A DNA stretch of 64,000 nt from Prauserella aidingensis. Lineage in GTDB: Bacteria; Actinomycetota; Actinomycetes; Mycobacteriales; Pseudonocardiaceae. Location: NCBI RefSeq assembly GCF_024171865.1, contig NZ_JAMTCN010000010.1, positions 81,639 to 145,638 on the forward strand, given 5' to 3'. Both the position numbers and the translations under genes were made by a program. The notes below the pieces were generated by a model. It was not told the origin of the DNA and did no database searches. It saw nothing but the letters and a program-made list of their open reading frames with translations. Of the stretch, positions 11,999 through 20,546 are shown one piece after another (the stretch's first letter is position 1; each line of letters starts with the position of its first letter).

Positions 11999-12597
11999 CC
12001 ACGGTGGTACTGGCCGACGACGAGGCGTTGCTGCGGAAGGCGATGGCGTCCCTGTTGCCGATGGAAGGCGACATCACCGTGCTCACCGAGGCCGGGGACG
12101 GCGAGGCCGCCGTGCGGGAGACGCTCCGTCACCGGCCGGACGTGCTCGTCATCGATCTGGAGATGCCGGGGCTGGACGGGCTCGGAGCGGTCACGCGGAT
12201 CCGCGACGAGCTGCCGGACCAGGTGATTCTGATGCTCACCCGGCACGCACGGCCCGGGGTGCTCCGGAAGGCGCTCAAACTCGGCGTGCAGGGGTTCGTC
12301 AGCAAATCGGCCGAGCCGGCGCACATCGCGTCGGTCATCGCGACGCTCCACGGGGGAAAGCGCTGGATCGACCCGGACGTCTCCGCGCTCGCCGTCGTCG
12401 ACGACTGTCCCCTCACCGACCGGGAGGTCGACGTGCTGCGGGCAACGAGTGAGGGGTACTCGGTCGCCGACATCGCGGCACAGCTCCACCTCGCCGAGGG
12501 CACCGTCCGCAACTACCTGTCCACCACGATGCGGAAGACCCAGACCCGCACCCGGCACGACGCGGCACGGTACGCACGCAACCGCGACTGGCTGTGA
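11995..12597 (+). CDS. Response regulator, NarL/FixJ (DesR-like) family
   Basis: This is a 200-residue DNA-binding response regulator. The receiver domain has the acidic pair Asp8-Asp9, the phosphorylated Asp54 in VLVIDLEMPG, and the conserved Lys in GFVSKSAEP. The C-terminal LuxR-type helix-turn-helix reads LTDREVDVLRATSEGYSVADIA, with recognition helix EGTVRNYLSTTMRK. The GTG start overlaps the kinase stop codon, so the two are translationally coupled. The likely target is the divergent ABC-2 exporter promoter, where two inverted repeats sit. Confidence 0.92.
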   Translation: MTTVVLADDEALLRKAMASLLPMEGDITVLTEAGDGEAAVRETLRHRPDVLVIDLEMPGLDGLGAVTRIRDELPDQVILMLTRHARPGVLRKALKLGVQGFVSKSAEPAHIASVIATLHGGKRWIDPDVSALAVVDDCPLTDREVDVLRATSEGYSVADIAAQLHLAEGTVRNYLSTTMRKTQTRTRHDAARYARNRDWL

Positions 12598-12669
12598 CCC
12601 GCGCGTGGCGTGACCGGCGGATGCACGGCCGGACGGCCTCTCGGGCGCTGCAGGAGGCCGACGTCCGGG

Positions 12670-13326
12670 TCAGTCGATCGGCGTGACCGGGGCAATCCAC
12701 AGGCCGGTCAGCGCGTCGATCAGGCCGTGGGCGGCCGCCTCCCAGGATTCCGCCGACGGCTCCGTGCCCTCGGCCAGCGCCCGCTCCCGGTCCGCGACGG
12801 TGTGCACCATGAGGGTCCGGGCCATCTCGGCGCGCTGGTGCCGGACGTCCCTGGGCAGCCGCGGCAGGCAGGCCTCCAGTCCGTCGCGGACCTCGTTCAG
12901 TGCCGGTGAGTTCATCGCCTCGACGGAGATCACCTCCGCGAAGGCCGGTTCGGTGGCCGCCTGCGCGGCGAAGCGCGCGTACCACGTCGGCGAGCCCGAT
13001 GCGGCGAGGTGACGGGTCGTGGGCAGCACGAGGCACGCGATCCAGTCACGAACCTCGGTCGAGCCGCGGACCTGCTCCACCATCTCCTGACGCCGGTGTT
13101 CGACCTGTTGATGCCGGTTGCGCGCGATCGCGCGCACCAGGTCGGCCTTGCCGCCGAAGTGGTAGCCCACGGCCGTGTTGTTGCCCTGTCCCGCGGCTTC
13201 GCTGACCTGCCGGTTCGACACGGCGGTCACGCCGTACTCGGCGAAGAGCCGTTCGGCGGCCTCGATGATCAACTGCCGGGTCGCGGCGGCCCGCGACGTC
13301 CGTTCCACTCCGTTGTCGGTCACCAC
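12670..13326 (-). CDS. TetR-family repressor
   Basis: This 218-residue regulator has the canonical N-terminal helix-turn-helix: TRQLIIEAAERLFAEYG, then SNRQVSEAAGQGNNTAVGYHFGGKADLV. The C-terminal ligand domain is unlike any I can name. I take the GTG at 13326, nine bases after GGAGG; the frame continues further upstream without coding character. It is divergent from an MFS exporter gene (13538), the usual arrangement of a TetR repressor with its drug pump. An 8-bp inverted repeat lies in the shared promoter. The gene is tail-to-tail with the response regulator. Confidence 0.88.
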   Translation of the reverse strand: MVTDNGVERTSRAAATRQLIIEAAERLFAEYGVTAVSNRQVSEAAGQGNNTAVGYHFGGKADLVRAIARNRHQQVEHRRQEMVEQVRGSTEVRDWIACLVLPTTRHLAASGSPTWYARFAAQAATEPAFAEVISVEAMNSPALNEVRDGLEACLPRLPRDVRHQRAEMARTLMVHTVADRERALAEGTEPSAESWEAAAHGLIDALTGLWIAPVTPID

Positions 13327-13430
13327 GACACAACACCTCCCAGCGACTTCGCGGCAGCGTACGCGCCGCACACCCGGGTGATGCACAGCGACAGCTTGTC
13401 CATGCTAAATTAAGGCACGTGACTGAGTTT

Positions 13431-13449
13431 CGTCTCGGAGGCCGAGACG
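13431..13449. promoter_or_regulatory. Candidate TetR operator
   Basis: CGTCTCGG-AGG-CCGAGACG is a perfect 8-bp inverted repeat with a 3-bp spacer, between the divergent tetR and MFS genes. An A/T-rich patch (TGCTAAATTAA) lies just to its left and probably includes a -10 element. Assignment to the adjacent TetR is inference from position. Confidence 0.5.
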
Positions 13450-13537
13450 CTCGACACCGGTCCGCCCCACGGCCGACGCCCCTCGCGGCGCGACACCGAC
13501 GTCCCGGCCGAACCCCCGACTTCCCAGGAGTTCGCCC

Positions 13538-14962
13538 ATGTCCCCCACCGTGACGGCACAGCCGGCGGACGAGAAGGCCACGGCACCGGCCCCGTCGCAG
13601 GCGGTCGTGATGGTCCTCGCCTTCAGCGGCATCCTCGTCTCGCTCATGCAGACACTCGTCGTACCGCTGGTGCCGACACTGCCCGCACTGCTGGGCGCAT
13701 CTCCGGCCGACACGGCGTGGGCCATCACCGCGACCCTCCTCGCGGGCGCGGTCGCCACCCCGACCGTCGGCAGACTCGGCGACATGTACGGCAAACGCCG
13801 CATGCTGCTGCTGAGCATCGGCCTGCAGATCACCGGCTCCGTGTTCTGCGCCCTCGCCGGCAGCCTGCCGACGATGGTGATCGGCCGAACGCTGCAGGGC
13901 CTCGCCGCAGGCGTCATCCCCCTGGGCATCAGCATCATGCGCGACGTCCTCCCCCGGGAACGCCTCGGCTCGGGCACCGCGTTGATGAGCGGCTCCCTCG
14001 GCGTCGGCGGCGCACTCGGTCTGCCCGCGTCGGCGTTCCTCATCGAACGGGCCGACTGGCACGTCATGTTCTGGGTGGCCGCGGGCCTCGGACTCGCGGC
14101 GGGTGTGCTGATCACAACCCTGGTGCCGGAATCGCCGGTGCGCGTGGGCGGACGCTTCGACCTGCCCGGCGCCGTCGGCCTGTCCGTCGCACTGCTGTGC
14201 CTGCTGCTCGCGATCTCGAAGGGTGCGGACTGGGGCTGGACCAGCGGGTCGACCCTCGGACTGTTCGCCGTCGCCGTCGTCGTGCTGGCGCTGTGGGGCC
14301 GGTGGGAACTCCGCACCGGCAACCCCCTGGTGAACCTGCGGACGACCGCGCGCCGGCAGGTGCTGCTCACCAACATCGCGTCCGTGGTGTTCGGCTTCGC
14401 CATGTTCTCGATGTCACTCGTCGTGCCGCAGCTGCTGCAGGCGCCGGAGGCCACCGGCCACGGACTCGGGCAGACGATCCTCGTCACGGGTCTCGTCATG
14501 GCACCGAACGGCCTGATCATGATGGCGATGTCGCCGGTGTCGGCACGGATCTCCGCACTGGCCGGGCCGAAGGTCACGTTGATGACCGGAGCGGTCGTCG
14601 TCGCCTGCGGCTACGGCCTCGGAACGGTGCTGATGGGCGAGATCTGGCAGCTCATGATCTTCACGTGCGTCGTCGGCGCAGGCATCGGGCTCGCCTACGG
14701 CGCCATGCCTGCCCTCGTCATGGCGGCGGTACCCGTCTCGGAGACGGCGTCCGCGAACAGCCTCAACACACTGATGCGCTCGTTCGGCACCTCCACGTCC
14801 AGCGCGATCACCGGTGTGGTGCTGGCCAGCATGACGGTCAGCGTGGGCGGCGCGGCCGTCCCGTCGGAAGGCGGGTTCCGGCTCGTGCTGGCCGTCGGCG
14901 CGTTCGCGGCGATCGCCGCACTGTGCGTCGCAGCGTTCCTGCCGAAGCGCAACGACGCCTGA
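13538..14962 (+). CDS. MFS drug exporter, DHA2 (QacA/EmrB) type
   Basis: This 474-residue proton-driven exporter has about 14 membrane segments. Motif A-like GRLGDMYGKRRMLL follows helix 2, and motif C-like SGSLGVGGALGLPASAFLIERADW is found around helix 5, typical of drug/proton antiporters. The N-terminal 30 residues are hydrophilic. It is probably repressed by the divergent TetR. No substrate can be assigned, although the neighbouring P450 genes could make or modify one. A seven-copy 21-bp array begins 8 bp after the stop codon. Confidence 0.9.
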   Translation: MSPTVTAQPADEKATAPAPSQAVVMVLAFSGILVSLMQTLVVPLVPTLPALLGASPADTAWAITATLLAGAVATPTVGRLGDMYGKRRMLLLSIGLQITGSVFCALAGSLPTMVIGRTLQGLAAGVIPLGISIMRDVLPRERLGSGTALMSGSLGVGGALGLPASAFLIERADWHVMFWVAAGLGLAAGVLITTLVPESPVRVGGRFDLPGAVGLSVALLCLLLAISKGADWGWTSGSTLGLFAVAVVVLALWGRWELRTGNPLVNLRTTARRQVLLTNIASVVFGFAMFSMSLVVPQLLQAPEATGHGLGQTILVTGLVMAPNGLIMMAMSPVSARISALAGPKVTLMTGAVVVACGYGLGTVLMGEIWQLMIFTCVVGAGIGLAYGAMPALVMAAVPVSETASANSLNTLMRSFGTSTSSAITGVVLASMTVSVGGAAVPSEGGFRLVLAVGAFAAIAALCVAAFLPKRNDA

Positions 14963-14969
14963 CGACGCC

Positions 14970-15116
14970 GTGTTGCGGATCCCGGGCGCCGCGTTGCGGA
15001 TCCCGGGCGCCGCGTTGCGGATCCCGGGCGCCGCGTTGCGGATCCCGGGCGCCGCGTTGCGGATCCCGGGCGCCGCGTTGCGGATCCCGGGCGCCGCGTT
15101 GCGGATCCCGGGCGCC
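14970..15116. repeat. 21-bp tandem repeat array, seven near-identical copies
   Basis: Seven units of 21 bp, core GTTGCGGATCCCGGGCGCC, follow one another exactly; only the first unit's leading bases differ. The array starts right after the MFS stop and ends precisely where a 32-bp palindrome begins. Translated forward, each unit reads LRIPGAA, but there is no ribosome site or independent coding evidence. It belongs to the same family as the arrays near 8900 and 18800. Confidence 0.95.
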
Positions 15117-15148
15117 GTGAGCGTGTCCGCCGCGGCGGACACGCTCAC
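15117..15148. terminator. Perfect 32-bp palindrome between convergent genes
   Basis: GTGAGCGTGTCCGCCG is followed immediately by its exact reverse complement, giving 16-bp arms without a fixed loop. It overlaps the ferredoxin stop codon and lies between convergent genes, so a bidirectional terminator hairpin is the simplest reading. Confidence 0.75.
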
Positions 15149-15348
15149 GGCCGGATGTCGTACGCCTCGATCGCACGGCCCGGGCACTGGTCCACGGCCT
15201 CGCCGACGGAGCCGGCCAGCGCCTCGGGCGGCGTCGGGTCGAGCAGCACGACCGTGCCGTCCTCGTCGCGCTGATCGAACACCTCCGGCGCGAGGACCAC
15301 GCAGTTTCCCGCGCCACAGCAACGTTCGCGGTCCACGGTCACGTTCAT
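15145..15348 (-). CDS. 3Fe-4S ferredoxin, P450 partner
   Basis: This 67-residue ferredoxin has three cluster cysteines, Cys10, Cys16 (segment CCGAGNC) and Cys55 (QCPGRAI), as in the single-cluster 3Fe-4S ferredoxins that feed electrons to actinobacterial P450s. An extra Cys11 sits beside the first ligand. I choose the ATG at 15348, with GGAAG nine bases upstream; GTG 15357 would add three residues. It follows the P450 gene on the same strand by 92 bp and so is very likely its redox partner. No ferredoxin reductase gene is nearby. Confidence 0.9.
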   Translation of the reverse strand: MNVTVDRERCCGAGNCVVLAPEVFDQRDEDGTVVLLDPTPPEALAGSVGEAVDQCPGRAIEAYDIRP

Positions 15349-15440
15349 CCGATTCACTTCCCTTCATCGCGGCCTACCATCGCGGCCTACGTCACTTCGC
15401 CGGGGAACGGCCGGCCGAACCCCGGCGGGCACGGGCAGCC

Positions 15441-16664
15441 TCACCACGTCACGGGCAGAGCGTGGACGCCGAAGGCGAGCGCGTCGTGCTTGAACTCGAT
15501 CTCGTCGAACTCGACGGCCGGCGTCAGCGTCGGAATCCGGCGGAACAGCGTGCCGTAGACGATCTGCAGTTCGGCGCGGGCCAGTTGTTGGCCGACGCAC
15601 TGGTGCGGACCGAAGCCGAACGCCTGGTGCCGCCCCTGCGGACTGCGGAGATCCAGTGCCTCCGGGGCGTCGAACACGTCAGGGTCGCGGTTGCCTGTCG
15701 GCAGGTCGATGATGATGCCCTCGCCCTCGCGGATCACCTCGCCGGCGATCTCGATGTCCGCGGTCGCGATCCGGCGTTGGCCGACCTGCGGGATCGTCAG
15801 GTAGCGCAACAGCTCCTCGGTGGCCGTTGCGACAACGGCGGGGTCGTCGGTGTCGCGCAACAGGGCCAGCTGTTCGGGATGCCGCAGCAACGCCACCGTG
15901 CCGAGCGCGATCATGTTGGCGCTGGTCTCGTGTCCCGCCACCAGCGCCTGTAGACCGAGCAGGCCGCCTTCGACCTCGGAGAGCTCTCCCGCCGTGACAC
16001 GTTCGGCGATGTCGCTGAGCACATCGTCCCCAGGGGTCTCCTTTTTGGACCGGACGAGCCCGATGAGGTACTCGGTCAGGGCCTGCATCGACGCCCCACT
16101 CTCCTCCGCCGACGCGGTGCCCCCGACGCCGACGGCACTGCGCTCCTGGAAGAAGTCACGATCCTCGTAGGGCACGCCGAGCAGTTCGCAGATCATCAGC
16201 GACGGCAACGGCACCGCGAGCGACGTGACGAGGTCGGCGGGTTTCGGCCCGGCCAGCATCGCATCGATCAGCTCGTCGGTGATCCGCTGGATCGCGGGCC
16301 GCAGCGCCTGGACCCGCTTGGCCGTGAAGGCACGCGTCAGGATCTTGCGGAGTCTGCGGTGTTCGGCACCGTCCAGATTGAACACCATGGCCGGACGGTG
16401 TTCGAGCGTGTCCCGCATGGCCTGACTGAACAGCGGAAATCCCGCGCGGTGTTCATCGACACTGACGCGCTCGTCGCCGAGCAGCGCTCGTTGCGACTCG
16501 TGCCCGGTGACCAGCCACGGCGTACTGCCGTCCCAGATCGTCACGCGACTCAGCGGCGCTTCTTCCGCCAGCGCACGCAGTACGGGCGGGGGCGCGAACG
16601 GACAAGCGGCATCGCGCTTCGCCGGGTAGTCGGGCGCGGCGGCCCGGACGTCGGGGGCGGTCAT
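15441..16664 (-). CDS. Cytochrome P450
   Basis: This 407-residue soluble bacterial P450 has the I-helix oxygen-activation segment VAGHETSAN, the K-helix EELLR (ExxR) motif and the haem-binding loop FGFGPHQCVGQ with Cys356 as axial ligand. Size and motifs fit the CYP105/CYP107-like monooxygenases that hydroxylate secondary metabolites or xenobiotics. The ATG at 16664 has GAGGAG upstream. It forms a pair with the 3Fe-4S ferredoxin gene that follows and lies 105 bp behind an MFS transporter gene on the same strand. The substrate is unknown. Confidence 0.93.
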   Translation of the reverse strand: MTAPDVRAAAPDYPAKRDAACPFAPPPVLRALAEEAPLSRVTIWDGSTPWLVTGHESQRALLGDERVSVDEHRAGFPLFSQAMRDTLEHRPAMVFNLDGAEHRRLRKILTRAFTAKRVQALRPAIQRITDELIDAMLAGPKPADLVTSLAVPLPSLMICELLGVPYEDRDFFQERSAVGVGGTASAEESGASMQALTEYLIGLVRSKKETPGDDVLSDIAERVTAGELSEVEGGLLGLQALVAGHETSANMIALGTVALLRHPEQLALLRDTDDPAVVATATEELLRYLTIPQVGQRRIATADIEIAGEVIREGEGIIIDLPTGNRDPDVFDAPEALDLRSPQGRHQAFGFGPHQCVGQQLARAELQIVYGTLFRRIPTLTPAVEFDEIEFKHDALAFGVHALPVTW

Positions 16665-16769
16665 GCGACTCCTCACACTGCCGGACCGTCGAATCGGATG
16701 AAACGGTCAGTTCTCGCGGCGATCCACTCACGCCGGCGTCGACAGGCTAGGGATCATCCGAAAAGCAAG

Positions 16770-17960
16770 TCAAGCAGCTGCCTTAATTCGGTCGTCGTGC
16801 GGCTCCGGAACGCGAACGCTCACGAGGACGGCCAGCGTCACGCCGGACAACACCGCCGCGACCGCGAACCCGGTCGTCACGCTCGTCGCCTCGATGAGCG
16901 GCCCGAACACCAGCGGCGAGGCGAACTGGCCGACGAACATCGCGGTACCCGACAACGACGTGGCCTTGCCGCGGTCGTCGGCCGCCGGCGTGTCTCCGAT
17001 GAGGACGGTCAGGGTCGGCAGCAGGAGCCCGTTGCCGATGCCGAACACCGCGCCCGCGACGAGCACGAGTGGGTAGACGTCGACCACGGCGAGCAGGGCG
17101 AACCCCGCCACCCAGCACGCGAACGCGACCCGCAGTAACACGCCGTGACGCGCCCTGCCCCGAATGCGGGCGTACAACAGCCCGAGAACGGCGGCGGTGA
17201 GCGACGAGGCGACCATGAACAGCGACACCAACAGCGGGCTGTGCACGCCGATACCGGCGAGCCTCGTCGGTAGGAACACGGCCGTGGAGTACATCGCCAG
17301 TCCCATCATCAGCATCAGCGCGTACCAGCCGAGCAGCGCCGGATACCGGCGCAGCAACCGCAACACCCCGCCGCCGGCCGTACCGTCAGCCGGCGCGGCG
17401 GCCCCGTCGGCGCCTGCAGGCAGACAACGAAGCGCGGCGATCCCCAGCGGCACACCGACGACGTAGACGGCGAACGCCCCGTGCCAGGACACTCCGCCCA
17501 GCGCACCCGCGGCCAACGGCCAGACGAGGCCGCCGATCGTGGTCGCGGTCGAGCGCCAGCCCATCACGCGATCGCGCTCACTGCCCCGGTACAGCGAGAG
17601 CAGGGCGACGGTCGTGCCGGTGAACACGACCGCGGCACCCAGTCCGAGCGCCACCCGGCTCGCGAGCAAGGTCGGGTAGTCGGTGGCGGCCATGCCGGCA
17701 CCGCCGCCCACGCCGTAGACGATCAGTCCCGCGACGAGCGGCCTCCGCACTCCGTAGCGGTCGATGAGCCTGCCGACCACCGGGCCGGCCACGGCGATGA
17801 CGACGCCGTGTGTGGTGATGACGAATCCGGCGAGGGTGCCGTCGATGCCCAGATCGGACCGGATCAGGTCCAGCACCGGCATGACGGTGGCTCCCGCCAT
17901 GACGCTCAGGGTCGACGCGAGCAACAGCACGATCAGAGCGCTGCGCTGTCGAACGGACAT
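16770..17960 (-). CDS. MFS transporter, 12-TM type
   Basis: This 396-residue protein has about twelve membrane helices. Helix 2 is followed by GPVVGRLIDRYGVRRPLVAG, the motif A of the major facilitator superfamily, and the two halves are joined by a loop rich in Ala, Gly and Asp. The ATG at 17960 has GGAGG upstream; the frame extends 169 codons further but overlaps the divergent tetR gene. Upstream and divergent is a TetR-type gene, and downstream on the same strand is the P450-ferredoxin pair, so uptake or export of the P450 substrate or product is possible. This is inferred from context only. Confidence 0.88.
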   Translation of the reverse strand: MSVRQRSALIVLLLASTLSVMAGATVMPVLDLIRSDLGIDGTLAGFVITTHGVVIAVAGPVVGRLIDRYGVRRPLVAGLIVYGVGGGAGMAATDYPTLLASRVALGLGAAVVFTGTTVALLSLYRGSERDRVMGWRSTATTIGGLVWPLAAGALGGVSWHGAFAVYVVGVPLGIAALRCLPAGADGAAAPADGTAGGGVLRLLRRYPALLGWYALMLMMGLAMYSTAVFLPTRLAGIGVHSPLLVSLFMVASSLTAAVLGLLYARIRGRARHGVLLRVAFACWVAGFALLAVVDVYPLVLVAGAVFGIGNGLLLPTLTVLIGDTPAADDRGKATSLSGTAMFVGQFASPLVFGPLIEATSVTTGFAVAAVLSGVTLAVLVSVRVPEPHDDRIKAAA

Positions 17961-18035
17961 GGCCTGCCTCCACTGTCGGCGAGATCCCAATGTGCCACTC
18001 GGGGGCAAAAACTTCTGAGCGGCAGAGTACACCGC

Positions 18036-18752
18036 ATGCCATGCGACGCCAACGTCGATATCGTGCGGACCGTGCACGAGACGAACACCGACGACGACCG
18101 GCCGATGCCGCTCCGGGAACGCAAGAAGCGCCGCACCCGGGAGGCACTCGGCGAAGCGGCGCTGCACCTGTTCCTCGACCGCGGCTTCGACGCCGTGACC
18201 CTGGACGAGCTCGTCGACGCGGTCGAGGTGTCGAAGCGGACCTTCTTCCGGTACTTCCCCTCGAAGGAAGCGGTGGCGACGGCCGCCGAGCACGAACTCT
18301 GGGACGCCTACCTCGACCGGATCACGGGCGCACCGCTGACCGGCTCGGTACTGGACGTCCTGCACACCTGCCTGACGACGGCGGTCCGCGGGATGGACGG
18401 CGAGTGGGAACGGCGATTCCTCGCCACCCGTGGCCTGATCGCGCACACGCCACAGCTGCGCGACCACAGTGATCTGGCCTCACTGCGCACCCAGGACCGG
18501 ATCGCCGACGAACTGGGCGGCCGACTCGGCGACGACACGACTCCGGACGTGCAGGTGCGACTGCTGGCGGAAGTCGCCATGGCCGCGTGGCGCACGGCGG
18601 CGCGCCGCTGGGTCCGGGAGCACCGCCACACGGCGTTCGACCTCACCGCTCCCCGGGAACAGCAGCGGGATTCCGCGACGCGAGCCGATCTGATCGACAA
18701 CATCGACACGACCTACGCGGCACTCGGCGACAGCATCGCCCTCCGGATCTGA
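18036..18752 (+). CDS. TetR-family regulator
   Basis: This is a TetR-type regulator of 238 residues if it starts at ATG 18036, or 215 from ATG 18105 (MPLRERKKRRTREAL), which is a more typical TetR N-terminus; neither has a good ribosome-binding site. The helix-turn-helix is clear: RTREALGEAALHLFLDRGF and VTLDELVDAVEVSKRTFFRYFPSKEAV. It is divergent from the MFS gene at 17960, with 75 bp between the starts, and probably represses it. A six-copy 21-bp repeat array follows about 40 bp behind the stop codon. Confidence 0.85.
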   Translation: MPCDANVDIVRTVHETNTDDDRPMPLRERKKRRTREALGEAALHLFLDRGFDAVTLDELVDAVEVSKRTFFRYFPSKEAVATAAEHELWDAYLDRITGAPLTGSVLDVLHTCLTTAVRGMDGEWERRFLATRGLIAHTPQLRDHSDLASLRTQDRIADELGGRLGDDTTPDVQVRLLAEVAMAAWRTAARRWVREHRHTAFDLTAPREQQRDSATRADLIDNIDTTYAALGDSIALRI

Positions 18753-18789
18753 ACCCGGACAGGACACGTCGTCGCGAACCCGCGCCGCA

Positions 18790-18912
18790 CCCGGAAACCA
18801 CAACACCGTCCCGCGAAACCGCAACACGATCCCCGGGATCCGCAACACGCGCCCCCAGGGGCACAACACGGTCCCCGGGAAGCGCAACACGGTCCCCCGA
18901 GGGCGCAACACG
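18790..18912. repeat. 21-bp tandem repeat array, six copies, opposite orientation
   Basis: The core CAACAC recurs at 18801, 18822, 18843, 18864, 18885 and 18906, exactly 21 bp apart. The units are the reverse complement of those near 8900 and 14970 (CGCAACACGATCCCCGGG). Individual copies have diverged more than those at 14970. The array lies between tetR and arsR, both on the plus strand. Confidence 0.85.
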
Positions 18913-18934
18913 GCGCGGTGTGGGTCACGCTCGG

Positions 18935-18964
18935 TTGACGGTCATATCGACGACCGTCAAGATA
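18935..18964 (+). promoter_or_regulatory. arsR promoter with overlapping ArsR operator, probably leaderless
   Basis: TTGACGGTC (18935-18943) and GACCGTCAA (18952-18960) form a perfect 9-bp inverted repeat with an 8-bp spacer. TTGACG also serves as a -35 and AAGATA (18959-18964) as a -10, 18 bp apart. The arsR ATG lies five bases after the -10, so the transcript is probably leaderless and the repressor would sit directly on the promoter. Confidence 0.65.
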
Positions 18965-18969
18965 GACGA

Positions 18970-19422
18970 ATGTCGAAACAGCTGCCGGCGCTCACCGGGA
19001 CGGCCGGGGCGGTCGGGACAGTCGGGGCGGTCGGGACAGTCGATCCCTGCGAGACGTCGTTGTGCGGCGACCCGTTGTCACAGGAACAGGCCGGCCGGCT
19101 CGCACCCGCCTTCAAGGCGCTCGCCGATCCGGTGCGCCTGCGCCTGCTGTCGCTCATCGCCTCGCACGCGGGTGGCGAGGCGTGCGTGTGCGACCTCACC
19201 GGGACGTTCGATCTCACCGGGCCGACGATCTCCCACCACCTCAAGGTGCTGCGCGAGGCCGGGCTCGTGACGAGCGAGCGGCGCGCGACGTGGGTGTACT
19301 ACCGCGCGGCGCCGGACGTCCTGGCCCGGCTGTCCGCCGTGCTCCGGCCCGCAGGCATCACGCTCGACCAGACCTCCGACCCGACCACCGACGCGACCCC
19401 CGAGACGGAGATTCCCGCATGA
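18970..19422 (+). CDS. arsR: Arsenic-responsive ArsR repressor
   Basis: This is a 150-residue ArsR/SmtB winged-helix repressor. The DNA-binding core runs from about residue 43 (PAFKALADPVRLRLLSLIAS) through the recognition helix TGPTISHHLKVLREAGLV. The vicinal thiols Cys72 and Cys74 in EACVCDL match the CVC arsenite sensor of classical ArsR; Cys27 and Cys32 lie in the N-terminal extension. That extension also contains a direct duplication, GAVGTVGAVGTV. It overlaps the transporter gene by ATGA. The inverted repeat on its own promoter suggests autoregulation. Confidence 0.93.
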   Translation: MSKQLPALTGTAGAVGTVGAVGTVDPCETSLCGDPLSQEQAGRLAPAFKALADPVRLRLLSLIASHAGGEACVCDLTGTFDLTGPTISHHLKVLREAGLVTSERRATWVYYRAAPDVLARLSAVLRPAGITLDQTSDPTTDATPETEIPA

Positions 19423-20522
19423 CCGCGGACACCACGGAGACGACGGCGGGCGACCGCGGCGTCGTCGGCAAACTCTCCACACTGGACAGGTTCCTGCCAT
19501 TGTGGATCGCCGCCGCAATGGTGGTGGGCCTGCTCGCCGGCCGGTGGGTTCCCGGGCTGAACACGACGCTCGAGGCCATCTCGGTCGGCGGTGTCTCGGT
19601 GCCGATCGCGCTCGGCCTGCTGGTGATGATGTATCCGGTGCTGGCGAAGGTGCGCTACGACCGGCTCGACACCGTCACGCGCGACCACCGGCTGTTGTGG
19701 CCGTCGCTGGTGCTGAACTGGGTCCTCGGCCCCGCCGTCATGTTCGCCCTGGCGTGGGCACTGCTGCCGGACCTGCCCGAGTACCGCACCGGACTGATCA
19801 TCGTGGGGCTGGCGCGGTGCATCGCCATGGTGATCATCTGGAACGACCTGGCCTGCGGTGATCGCGAGGCCGCTGCGGTGCTGGTGGCGCTGAACTCGGT
19901 GTTCCAGGTCGTCGCCTTCGGCGCGCTCGGCTGGTTCTACCTGGAACTACTGCCCGCCTGGCTCGGCCTGCCCACGGCCGATCTCGACGTGTCGGCGTGG
20001 CAGATCGTCGTGAACGTGCTGATATTCCTCGGCATTCCACTCCTGGCCGGGTACCTCACGCGGCGGTTCGGCGAGCGCGCGAAGGGCCGCGCCTGGTACG
20101 AGTCCCGCTTCCTGCCGCGCATCGGGCCGCTGGCGCTCTACGGACTGCTGTTCACGATCGTGCTGCTGTTCGCACTCCAGGGTGAGCAGATCACGAGCAG
20201 TCCACTCGACGTCGCCCGCATCGCGCTCCCGCTGCTGATCTACTTCGCCGTGATGTGGGCGGGCTCGTACGCACTCGGCAGGGCGGTCGGCCTGAACTAC
20301 GAGCGCACCACGACACTCGCGTTCACAGCTGCGGGCAACAACTTCGAGCTGGCGATCGCGGTGGCCATCGCGACGTTCGGCGCCACCAGCGGCCAGGCAC
20401 TGGCCGGGGTCGTCGGGCCGCTCATCGAGGTACCCGTGCTCGTGGCGCTCGTGTACGTCTCGCTCGCGCTCCGGCGCCGCCTGTTCCCCTCGCACACCCC
20501 GACGCAGTCCGTTCGGCAGTGA
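19419..20522 (+). CDS. acr3: Arsenite efflux transporter, ACR3 family
   Basis: This 367-residue membrane protein with ten hydrophobic segments exports arsenite. The ACR3 hallmark VGLARCIAMVIIWNDLACGD places the essential Cys at residue 134, and the second conserved block AAGNNFELAIAVAIATFG lies in a later helix. The ATG overlaps the arsR stop (ATGA), so the two are cotranslated. Next come arsC and a flavoprotein gene, forming a complete arsR-acr3-arsC-arsO operon. Confidence 0.95.
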   Translation: MTADTTETTAGDRGVVGKLSTLDRFLPLWIAAAMVVGLLAGRWVPGLNTTLEAISVGGVSVPIALGLLVMMYPVLAKVRYDRLDTVTRDHRLLWPSLVLNWVLGPAVMFALAWALLPDLPEYRTGLIIVGLARCIAMVIIWNDLACGDREAAAVLVALNSVFQVVAFGALGWFYLELLPAWLGLPTADLDVSAWQIVVNVLIFLGIPLLAGYLTRRFGERAKGRAWYESRFLPRIGPLALYGLLFTIVLLFALQGEQITSSPLDVARIALPLLIYFAVMWAGSYALGRAVGLNYERTTTLAFTAAGNNFELAIAVAIATFGATSGQALAGVVGPLIEVPVLVALVYVSLALRRRLFPSHTPTQSVRQ

Positions 20523-20546
20523 TCCGTCCGACCAGAAGGAGTCACC

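Noticed and set aside
14970..15116. CRISPR-like array
   Set aside because: The 21-bp units follow each other without unique spacers, and no cas gene is present.
13405..16789. AATTAAGGCA at both 13409 and (minus strand) near 16789 as a shared operator
   Set aside because: The second copy lies inside the last codons of an MFS gene, so the match is probably chance.
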